NCBI GenBank assembly: GCA_029532415.1
Contig: JAQOTA010000069.1
Location: 434,001-498,000 of the forward strand
Length of the DNA: 64,000 nt
Source of the DNA: Marasmius tenuissimus
Lineage: Eukaryota; Basidiomycota; Agaricomycetes; Agaricales; Marasmiaceae
Direction of reading: 5' to 3'
Shown here: positions 55,729-64,000 of the stretch, in pieces
Numbering within the stretch: position 1 is the first letter of the stretch
How the letters are laid out: every line of letters begins with the position of its first letter
Translations under genes and position numbers: made by a program
The notes under the pieces: model-generated
Seen by the model: only the letters and a program-made list of their open reading frames with translations
Database searches by the model: none
What the model was told of the DNA's origin: nothing

Positions 55729-56645
55729 ATGGCTCATATGGCTGGCTCGCACACTTGGGAATGTCCACCTGATAGACTTGCCAATTCTATCTCGCCCAAA
55801 GTGCTGAAACCCGAAGCTTTGCAAGAATTCAGACAATCCAACTCTTACCACTCTAGAGTCTATATCCAAAGACAATCTCGACTTCTTGATTCAATCTCCA
55901 ACAATCCAAATCTGCCCTCACCTCAACGGATATTTCCTTCTTTCAGCATATCAAGTAGCCATCGCCCTTGGCAGACGGAAGGGCCTTCTACATTCCCGCC
56001 ACACAATTTCTGAACACTTGCGTCGACTTGTGCACCAAAATCTACGATGTTCGACCAAAGCTCAATCTCTCCGAAAGCACGTGGTCATCATTCATATTCA
56101 CAGACTGTGCTCTTGAAGTTGAACGCGACCAGGACTCGTTCGACTCGGATGACGACGACACTGGCCCTGAACCGACCTCCCATTCAGAAGCGTCTGACAC
56201 AAGACGTAGACTGCAAGAAACCGACGTCCTTTTGCTCTGGATTCTTGACTTTACTGGCGAAAGAAGGCAGGTGATATTCAAGGCAGCGGAGAACTGGCAC
56301 GAGTTGGCACAACATCTGTTCGACCGACCTCAAGCAAAGGACTCTATCACGTTGCTGGCATTCACGGTCGCGATCGTTCTCGATACCGAACAACGTTTTC
56401 GGTTTCTCGTTTTTCACCATGGGGGCATTATCATATCTACTCTACTCAGTCCCATCAGCGAGATTGGACAGAGAGCTATGTTGAAGCTCCTTCTTAGCGT
56501 GCTGTTGTGGCAGACATCGGATGATGCTGGTCTTCCGTGTTTCACGGATGGCCGGCGTTTTTCTCTGCCCTGTAACGACGAGACAAGAGATTGTCGGAGT
56601 CTTGGAGGGCTCACGCCATTTGTCTTCAATCCCGTCTCCGAGTCA
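55729..56645 (+). pseudogene. truncated, frameshifted copy of the FunK1-type kinase gene
   Basis: The plus strand repeats the N-terminal third of the gene at 35.9-38.6 kb: MAHMAGSHTWECPPDRLANS, then a few extra bases near 55850 break the frame; FYIPATQFLNTCVDLCTKIY, RRQVIFKAAENWHELAQHLF and AMLKLLLSVLLWQTSDD return in another frame. Homology stops at about 56642 after ctccgagt, and a different gene fragment follows directly. The whole kinase core is missing. Confidence 0.85.
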
Positions 56646-57022
56646 CTCATTCCTTCCCGCAGAACAACAAACGGTGATTGAACTGTCGAAAGTCGATGCG
56701 AAGGATGTTTGTAACAGCTTCATCACGCGTCTCAATAAGATGCACATTTGCGTTGCGAGGAAGGTACTGTTGTTCCCTCCCCAGCGTCCGTTGAAGATCC
56801 TCCAGGACGCGTGCTTTTACGGGAAGCCGGTTGCTGCTATTGGGTCGCCGCAAAAGTGAGAACGCTTTGAGTTTTACTACTCCTGAGTTGACTTCGGCGA
56901 AGCCGGGGTAGCTCGTTGTAGATATTTCGAAAGTGGTGAAGGAGTTTGCGGATGAGTTTGAGGAGGGGCTGAAGAAGTTCAAGTTTACGGAACGGTTCGC
57001 GATGGATAATGCTTTCGGAGCG
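56646..57022 (+). pseudogene. relic of the C-terminal domain of a large-subunit catalase
   Basis: Pieces read FLPAEQQTVIELSKVDAKDV, CNSFITRLNKMHICVARKV, ACFYGKPVAAIGS and KEFADEFEEGLKKFKFTERF in more than one frame. This matches the end of large fungal catalases (NLN.VD..LA.RVA, then the flavodoxin-like domain with HGK.(I/V)AAIG). Heme-binding and catalytic parts are absent. It is fused to the kinase relic on its left and faces the dehydrogenase gene on its right. Confidence 0.55.
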
Positions 57023-57123
57023 AGGGGAGGCTTATTTCAATTTGAGTCCGGAACGAATATGTACATACAATTGAAGTATAATGGCTGCTCTGCTACCTGT
57101 CCCATAAGAATCATGGCTATTGA

Positions 57124-58466
57124 TCAATCGAAAATTGTACCGCCATCGGAGATTATCTGTGAACGTCAGCACGATGTTGAGTGGATGAAGAATCGGTAAT
57201 CTGTGTGGGCTTACGGTTTGACCTGCAAGAATAGACGCATGTGAGGACACTGGGGAAACCTCGAATAACCCAAACTAAGGCAACATTACCTGTAATGAAG
57301 TGGGCCTCAGGAGATGCCAAATACCCCACCAGGCTCGCGATTTCGGTGGGAGTTCCGTTATATTTCAAAGAAGACGAGTTGGAGAGCTGCCATTTATTGT
57401 CATCCTCAGTCACTCTCGTCACTTGAGCTCGGGGAGAAAGCATACCGCGGACTTGAGGTCACCGTGTGTTCCATTCCCCATCTCTACATACAGATCCTCC
57501 ACGTATTTGACTGGTGTCAGGAGAGTTTCAGTAACAGCAATCATGGAGTAATTCGGAGGTACTCACGCATATTCGTCTCGATACAACCGGGGGCATAGGC
57601 GTTCACAGTAATCTTGTGGGGGCCGACTTCCCTGGCTGTTATATTTCCAAGGTGAGAACTAATCGAACTACTGAGAAGACGACTCACCCGTAGCTTGTGT
57701 TAGCCCACGAACGGCGAACTTGCTCGCCGAGTACACAGGATGCAGGGCGTATCCTGTAAGGAACAGCTCAGTTTCTTTCGCACCAGAGAACAAAGAGACT
57801 TCTACCTTGTTTGCCGGTGACAGAACTGGCACCAATGATTCTGCCCCCTCGACCTTGAGCAATCATCTGCTTCGCGGCGTATTTGTAACATAGGATCACC
57901 CCCCGTAAGTTCACAGATAGAACCTTATCGGCCACTTCCATGGGAGCTTGAGTTCCATTGCGATGTCAACAGTGATCATGGACGGATGACCAAGAAGTTG
58001 AACTCACTCTCAATCAAGGTACTGTATTGCACTATACCGGCATTCGCCACCATCTGAGAGAGCCGAAATCTTTGAGAATCCTATTCACACGGGTATCAAG
58101 ACAACAACTTACCACGTCCAACGAACCGTGTTCCTTCACAACCCCTTCGATCATCTGAATGACCTGACTCTCGCTCGTTACATCCGCCAGATGCAATGAA
58201 GCACGAGCTCCCTTAGACTCCGTCACTTTCCTGATCTCTTCGAGAGTGCTAGAGGCCGTGTCTGCCATTGATTGTATATCGTTGATGGCGACGTTGAACC
58301 CATCTTCTGCGAGTTTCAGTGCTATACCTCGACCGATTCCTCTCGCTAATGCGGATGCAGAGTGATATTTGAGCATCGTACTTGAAGCACGACCCGTCCT
58401 GAGCTCACCTGCTCCGGTAACGAGCGCCGTTCTTCTCTCGGCGCTGGGGGTGGTAGAACCAGCCAT
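57124..58466 (-). CDS. short-chain dehydrogenase/reductase, diacetyl-reductase-like, copy 1
   Basis: Classical SDR (Rossmann oxidoreductase, NAD(H)-dependent; closest pattern is acetoin/butanediol dehydrogenase). Exons join from ATG 58466 (MAGSTTPSAERRTALVTGAG) to TGA 57124-57126. Seen: TGxxxGIG as TGAARGIGRGIALKLAEDGF, Asp of the NAD-binding strand in NVAINDIQ, LADVTSES, NAG in MVANAGIVQYSTL, VLSVNLRGVILCYKYAAKQM, catalytic Ser in IIGASSVTGKQ, YxxxK in HPVYSASKFAVRGLTQAT, GPHKITVNAYAPGCIETNM, NGTPTEIASLVGYLASPEAH, FITGQT, SDGGTIFD. Eight or more short introns, all with usable ends. This copy looks functional. Confidence 0.85.
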
Positions 58467-58883
58467 GGCTCGGATGTGTTGCTATGTGTCTGCTGGGCTC
58501 GGGAGATAAATGATCTTGAGCTAATCGCGCTTTCTTATAGCCGGAAGCCTGGGAGGATCCCAGGCTCAATGATATGTTTTGGAAGCCCTCCTGACCCCGA
58601 TCCCGAATTCTTCTGGATTTTGCGTATGTTTCTGGAGGTTAGCCTCCGTGCTTCACTCGCAATTGGCCACCTGGATCCAGGGTTCTGGCTTGAATACCCT
58701 GGTAGTTCAGTTGCTTAGAGCAAATAGGTACATTCGAAGCGTTCCGCCTTTAGCTTGCCAGGACTCGTAGGTGAGCGCCCGTCGTTGCCATCGAGTTGCT
58801 ATTGGGTTGCCAGGGCCAAGGAGGGCAAATGAACGCAGTTTCTCAGCGGCGAGCCTACAGAAACATATGCAAAACCCAGTATC
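58467..58883. other. promoter of dehydrogenase copy 1 and spacer
   Basis: The first 100 bases match the upstream regions of the other two dehydrogenase copies. The rest shows nothing recognisable. Confidence 0.5.
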
Positions 58884-59066
58884 ATGATACGGGAAGCCGG
58901 TCGCTGCTATTGTATCAGGAGAGAATCGTTTTAGTTCTACGACTCCCGTGCTGACTTTTCGGCGAAGCCGGGTGTGTTTGTTGTAGATGATTCAAAGACG
59001 GTGGATGAGTTTGAGGAGGGGTTGAAGAAGTTCAAGTTTACGGAGCGGTTCCCGATGAATGATTGA
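58884..59066 (+). pseudogene. second, shorter catalase C-terminal relic
   Basis: Repeats the end of the relic at 56.6-57.0 kb at DNA level: gggaagccggt.gctgctatt, then VDEFEEGLKKFKFTERF. It keeps the same position relative to the dehydrogenase tail, so both were duplicated as one block. Confidence 0.6.
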
Positions 59067-59163
59067 GCAGGGAGAGGCTCGCTCGAGTTTGTAACGAATA
59101 TGTACATACACTCGAAGTGCAATGGCTGCTCTGCTACCGCACTATAAGAATCGTGCTTATTGA

Positions 59164-60512
59164 TCAATCGAAAAGTGTACCACCATCGCAGTTTATCTGT
59201 GAATGTCAGCACGACCTTGATTGGTGAAGAGATAGGTAAAACTGAATGCGGGCTCACGGTTTGACCTGCAAGAATAGAGACATGTGAGGACGCTAGGGAA
59301 AGCTCGAGTCACAAGGCTGAGGTAACATTACCTGTGATGAAGTGGGCCCCGGGAGCCACCAGATACCCCACCAAACTTGCGACTTCGGTCGGCGTTCCGT
59401 TATATTTTAGCGAAGACAAGCTGGAGGCCTAGCGTCAATCGTCTCGTCAGTGGCTCTCGTCACTTGAACTAGAAGGGAAGTAAAGCGCACCCCGGACTTG
59501 AGGTCTCCATGTGCTCCGTTTCCCAGCTCTTCGTGCCGAGCCTCCAAGTATTCGACTGGATGCCATGAGAATTTCAGTAGTGGCGTTCATGGAGTGATTC
59601 GGGGGCACTCACTCATATCCGTCTCGATACAACCGGGAGCATAAGCGTTGACGGTGATCTTGTGAGGACCGACTTCCTTGGCTGTTACATTTCCGGAGTG
59701 AGGACTGATCGAACTGCTTCAGAAGACGGCCCATCGGTAGCCTGTGTCAGGCCACGAACGGCGAACTTGCTCGCCGAGTACACGGGTAGCAAGGCGTATC
59801 CTATATCGAACACCTCAGTTCCTTCCGTGCTGGAACAAAGAGACTCCCACCTTGTTTCCTGGCGCAAGAACTGGCACCAATGATTCTGCCCCCTCGACCT
59901 TGCGCAATCATCTGCTTCGCGGCGTATTTGTAGCAAAGGATCACTCCTCGTATGTTCACAGATATAATCTTATCGGCCACTTCCACGGGAGCTAGAGTTC
60001 CATCGCGATGTGAACAGTGATTACGGACGGGACTGACTTGAACTCACTCTCAACCAAGGTACTTTACTGCACTATACCAGCATTCGCCACCATCTGAGAG
60101 AGCCGAAATCCTTGAGATTTCTATTTACACGGGTATCAAGACAACAACTCACCACGTCCAATGAACCATGTTCCTTCACAACTCCTTCGATCATCTCAAT
60201 GACCTGACTTTCGCTCGTTACATCCGCTAGATGCAATGAAGCACGAGCTCCCTTAGACTCCGTCACTTTCTTGATCTCGTCGAGAGTGCTAGAGGCCGTG
60301 TCTGCCATTGATTGAATATCGTTGATGGCGACGTTGAACCCATCTTCCGCGAGTTTCAGTGCTATACCTCGACCGATTCCTCTTGCTAATGCAGATGCCA
60401 GATGTAGCGTGAGATTTGAGCATCGACTCGAAGCGCGACTCGTCTTGTGCTCACCTGCTCCAGTAATAAGTGCTGATCTTCTCTCGGCGCTGGGGGCGGT
60501 GGAACTAGCCAT
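59164..60512 (-). CDS. short-chain dehydrogenase/reductase, copy 2 (splice donor damaged, possibly a pseudogene)
   Basis: Same exon plan as copy 1, from MASSTAPSAERRSALITGAG (60512) to TGA 59164-59166. The NAD motif, NAG, catalytic Ser (IIGASSCARKQ), YSASKFAVRGLTQAT and the end CDGGTLFD are all present. After LTQAT the donor, GGTGAGT in copy 1, has become CGATGGG (about 59731-59737), so this intron cannot be spliced normally. LASPEAHF has become VAPGAHF. Start ATG context and upstream 200 bases match the other copies. If the donor change is real the product is truncated just after the active-site Tyr and Lys. Confidence 0.7.
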
Positions 60513-60730
60513 GGCTTGGACGTGTTGCTAGGTGTCTGCTGGGCTCGGAAGATAGATTGGTCTTGAGCTAGTCGTGCTTTTCTTGAAGGCGGAGACCTGG
60601 GTAGATCCCAGGCCAGATGATTCATATCTTGAGAGCCCCGTGTCCCAAGGATTACGTTAACGGGAAGGACAAGTGCAAGATGCCTCACAAAGTGTATTGG
60701 GTTGGCCGTCACACGGGGCCTGTATCTAGT
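60072..60730 (-). repeat. inverted-repeat arm (dehydrogenase copy 2, 5' part and promoter)
   Basis: Matches 63000-63660 in opposite orientation with high identity, enclosing QCR2. The same block occurs a third time, same orientation as this arm, at about 58032-58560. Confidence 0.8.
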
Positions 60731-61126
60731 AGACGCGCTTTCATTTTTCAAGAGAGATGCCGAACTTTCTTGTTGTGCTCTACATATGGGATAGTAAGTA
60801 GGTCAGTAATAATACGGGAGATTAATGGCTCGAAATACTTGAACGTGCATCGATCTTTTGTTCGGTAGCCCTATCGAATCGGTTGGGGGTAATCCTGCCG
60901 CAGTGGGTGAGAGTTGAGTGCAAAGACCTGGTGATATCTCCCAGTCTAAGAGGCCCCTCAGATTGGATATGACCATGGGCGTTAAGAGAAACAAGTGACA
61001 AGCGGCGGAGCGCTCGCGACGCGTCGGTAACGTGATCAAGCACAGCCACTCCAAATTTGAGCGGATGAAGCCGGAGTTGCACCTTCATCCAATCCCACTT
61101 TTCCTTTCTCAAATCTCCTCTAGACG
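60513..61126. other. upstream arm of an inverted repeat, then QCR2 promoter
   Basis: 60513-60730 is the promoter region of dehydrogenase copy 2 and reappears inverted at 63000-63200. The rest has no gene seen. Confidence 0.6.
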
Positions 61127-62572
61127 ATGCTTGCGACAAGAGCGTCGACACGCAACGCACAGCGTCTAGCGCGCTCATTTGCTACTGTTGTCGACAGCGC
61201 AGGCATCAAGGTTGCTGCAGTTGATGCTAACCAGCCCACATCCTCGGTGACATTCCTTGTCAAGGCTGGTAGTCGGTTCGAGCCACAAGCTGGTGTTGCT
61301 CACGGATTGAAGAACTTTGCTTTCAAGGTGAGGACTGGTTCCTATAGACATTTGAAGATTTTCACAGGATTTGACTGGTTCTTAGAGCACCGCAAAACGT
61401 TCAGCATTGGGCACCATTCGAGAGAGTGAACTGTACGGAGGCGTCTTGTCTGCAAGCTTGTCGAGAGAATACCTTGCATTGACTGCGGATTTCTTGAAGG
61501 GCGATGAGTGAGTTGTCGCAGTGAATTGGTCCGAATTTCCGCGTTTGATATCTTTTGTCCAGGGAATACTTCGTGGACGTTCTCTCTTCCTTCGTCACCT
61601 CTGGTCGCTTTACCCGTCATGAATTCGAGGAATACGTTCTGCCAGTAGTTGAAAGCGAGACGCATGCTGGAAACTCGACTCCTGCCGTCCATGCTCTCGA
61701 GCATGCCCACGCCCTGGCCTTCCGAAATGGCCTCGGTTCTTCCCTATTCGCCAATGAGCATCCTTCCTTCACAGCAGAAGACATCAAAGCATTCGCTAAA
61801 TCAGCCTTCACAAAGGGCAACATTGCCGTCTTGGGTTCCGGAATTTCCCAGAAGCTCTTTCGAAACTCGTTGACCAGTCCCTCAGCAAACTTTCCGCCTC
61901 TGCATCCTCAACCCCAGCCGCCGCCTCTTACTTTGGTGGAGAGACTCGTGTCCAAGCACACGGTCCCCAGACTGTTTTCGTTGGCTTTGGAGCTGTTGGC
62001 AAGCCTTCTGCCGAACTCGCAGCACTTGCTGCTCACATATCACCCACCCCCTCCGTCAAGTGGTCCCGCGGCATCTCACCCATTGCCTCTGCCATTTCTG
62101 AAGGCACTTCAGTCCAGACTGTATACCTTCCTTACTCCGACGCCACCCTTCTCGGTTTCTTGATCCAGGGTCAGAACGGTGCAGCCATCAAGGAGGCTGG
62201 TAAGGCTGCTGTCAGTGCCTTGAAGTCTGCAGGGAACGGTTTGAAGGGAGAGGACTTGAAGACGGCTGTTGCAAAGGCCAAGTTTGCTGCCGCGTCTGCT
62301 ACCGAAAGCCGGGAGGGCCTCGTCTCGCTCCTTGGTGCCCAGGTCTTCAGCGGGTCGCAAGCTACCGCCGAGGCCGCACTCAGCGCTTTCGATGGTGTTT
62401 CGGAGAGTGCTTTCGCAAAGGTAAAGCGTTGCCATTTTTTGCTTTTGTTATGCACAAATGTTGATGATGACGATTCCTCTAGGCCGCTTCGACGCTTGTT
62501 AAGGCAAAACCCACATACGTGGCTGTCGGTGATATTGCATCGCTTCCTCACGCGGACGAGTTGGGATTGTAG
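61127..62572 (+). CDS. QCR2: ubiquinol-cytochrome c reductase core protein 2, with one-base frame break
   Basis: Core subunit of mitochondrial respiratory complex III, an inactive relative of the mitochondrial processing peptidase. Exons 61127-61327, 61386-61507, 61563-62420, 62483-62572. Mitochondrial presequence MLATRASTRNAQRLARSFAT, then VTFLVKAGSRFEPQAGVAHG, LKNFAFK, STAKRSALGTIRESELYGGV, SREYLALTADFLKGDE, FEEYVLPVVESET, EHAHALAFRNGLGSSLFANE, and after the break SYFGGETRVQAHGPQTVFVG, LLGFLIQGQNGAAIKEAGKA, AKFAAASATESREGLVSLLG, and the end DIASLPHADELGL. At 61847-61849 three Cs stand where four would keep the frame (GSGIS to PEALSKL). With one more base the protein is 423 residues. The gene is normally single-copy and essential for respiration, so a base-call error is the simplest explanation. 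Confidence 0.9.
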
Positions 62573-63000
62573 ACGTAGCTTAAAGACGTGGTCATATAAA
62601 GTAATTGGTCTTTTAAGAATACACTTTCACTCTTATTGCCTCATCGCGCGCCTCAGGCCTCCTATAGGCTATAGGTTACTGATACAGTAGTCAAGTAAGT
62701 CTTCCCAATCTTGAAAGGCTGCTGTTAGCTCCTTCAGACATCTTCAGTACGTCTTCCCCAGTCTAGCCCTGGCGCTGGTGGTACCCTTATTCACTCTTTT
62801 CTCCTCTTTCTAGGTCATTTCAGTCCACGCACTATGTACTTGGGCTACCGTCACCTACGTACAGGGGATATTTCACGAGACTATCTCTCCCGGATGATGG
62901 CGACTCGCGAAGGCCGCCCAACAATAGATCAACGCATGTTGTATCTCAGGCCATTAATCTTCTGTATTACTGCTTGCCTGTATGCTGTTTCTGTTCCCAT
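62573..63000. other. 3' region of QCR2, no gene seen
   Basis: About 430 bases between QCR2 and the second arm of the inverted repeat. Confidence 0.5.
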
Positions 63001-63660
63001 GTGACGGTCAACCCAATACACTTCGTGAGTGGCTTCTTGCACTTGTCCTTTCCGTTGATGTAATCCTTAGGACACGGGGCTCTCAAGATATGAATCATCT
63101 GGCCTGGGACTCACCCAGGCTTCCGGCTATAAGAAAGCGCGACTAGTTCAAGACCATTTATCTTCCGAGCCCAGTAGACACATAGCAACACATCCGAGCC
63201 ATGGCTAGTTCTACCACCCCCAGCGCCGAGAGAAGAACAGCGCTCGTTACCGGAGCAGGTGAGCTTAAGGCGAACCGCACTTCAAGTACGATGCTCAAAT
63301 CTCACCCTGCATCTGCATTAGCAAGAGGAATCGGTCGAGGTATAGCACTGAAACTCGCAGAAGATGGGTTCAACGTCGCCATCAACGATATTCAATCGAT
63401 GGCGGACACGGCCTCCAGCACTCTCGACGAGATCAAGAAAGTGACGGAGTCTAAGGGAGCTCGTGCTTCATTGCATCTGGCGGATGTAACGAGCGAGAGT
63501 CAGGTTATCGAGATGATCGAAGGGGTCGTAAAGGAACACGGTTCATTGGACGTGGTGAGTTGTTCTGTTGATACCCGTGTGAATAGAATTCTCAAGGATT
63601 GTGGCTCTCTCAGATGGTGGCGAATGCCGGTATAGTGCAATACAGTACCTTGGCTGAGAG
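63000..63660 (+). repeat. inverted-repeat arm (dehydrogenase copy 3, promoter and 5' part)
   Basis: Partner of 60072-60730. Identity extends upstream of the ATG through the promoter to about 63000 (gtcaacccaatacacttcgtgag against ttgggttggc on the other arm). Confidence 0.8.
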
Positions 63661-64000
63661 TGAATTCAACTTGGTCTCGTCCATAATCACTGTTGACATC
63701 GCAATGGAACTCAAGCTCCATGGAAGTGGCCGATAAGGTTTTATCTGTGAACGTTCGAGGAGTGATCCTATGCTACAAATACGCCGCGAAGCAGATGATT
63801 GCACAAGGTCGAGGGGGCAGAATCATCGGTGCCAGTTCTTGCGCCGGTAAACAAGGTGGGAGTCTCTTTGTTCTGATACTGAAGGAACTAAGCCGCTCGA
63901 TGCAGGATACGCCTTGTTGGCCGTGTACTCGGCGAGCAAGTTCGCCGTTCGTGGGCTAACACAAGCTACGGGTTAGTTGCTTTTCTTGATGTAGTTTGGT
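63201..64000 (+). CDS. short-chain dehydrogenase/reductase, copy 3, cut by window end, one-base frame break
   Basis: Opposite strand to copies 1 and 2. MASSTTPSAERRTALVTGAG, ARGIGRGIALKLAEDGFNVA, LADVTSESQVIEMIEGVVKE, MVANAGIVQYSTLAE, VLSVNVRGVILCYKYAAKQM, IIGASSCAGKQ, AVYSASKFAVRGLTQATG are present and the window ends within the next intron. After the acceptor at 63710-63715 the bases read CTCCATGG where copy 1 has CTCCCATGG, so one C is missing and the frame shifts. Donor after LTQAT is GTTAGT, usable. Confidence 0.75.

Noticed and set aside
1..64000. CRISPR arrays, operons, bacterial-type promoters
   Set aside because: Not expected in a fungal genome and no spaced repeat array was seen.

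Overview
This is a stretch of a filamentous basidiomycete (mushroom-type, Agaricomycetes) genome. The evidence is gene architecture (many short introns of roughly 45-80 bases with GT...AG ends, exons often under 150 bases) and gene content: a peptidyl-Lys metalloendopeptidase of the Grifola/Pleurotus type, a FunK1-type fungal kinase, UNC93-like and MATE transporters, and a chromovirus. Gene models below were assembled by hand by joining exons in phase, so small errors at exon edges are possible.

Layout. 1-800: end of a basic/acidic nuclear-type protein. 1.3-3.0 kb: a two-module tetraspan membrane protein. 3.8-5.0 kb: secreted M35 Lys-specific metalloprotease, with a decayed second copy at 9.1-9.4 kb. 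8.0-8.8 kb: dead methyltransferase. 9.9-12.5 kb: MFS transporter. 14.3-16.2 kb: ER TPR/DnaJ co-chaperone. 17.0-18.3 kb: alpha/beta hydrolase. 18.6-25.3 kb: a complete, very young Ty3/gypsy chromovirus on the minus strand. 26.4-32.1 kb: three more tetraspan genes (one, two and one module). 33.2-35.5 kb: anoctamin/Ist2-like protein. 35.9-38.6 kb: FunK1 kinase-like protein with a substituted catalytic Asp. 39.1-45.7 kb: two tandem MFS transporters. 46.6-49.0 kb: MATE transporter. 49.5-51.1 kb: snurportin-1. 51.7-53.8 kb: UNC93-like transporter. 54.4-55.5 kb: acidic EF-hand-like protein. 55.7-64.0 kb: a rearranged zone holding a kinase relic fused to a catalase relic, three copies of a short-chain dehydrogenase gene, and the respiratory gene QCR2.

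Best leads. (1) The retrotransposon carries a perfect 15-base complement between its primer-binding site and the predicted 5' end of its own transcript, pointing to self-primed reverse transcription, plus a canonical -1 slippery heptamer at the gag end and an extra zinc-knuckle ORF behind pol. (2) The tetraspan genes exist as single units and as head-to-tail fused doubles that keep the same intron phases in both halves. (3) Four conserved frames (M35 protease, pol, QCR2, third dehydrogenase copy) are each broken by one base in a homopolymer, which looks like residual sequencing error rather than four independent pseudogenes.
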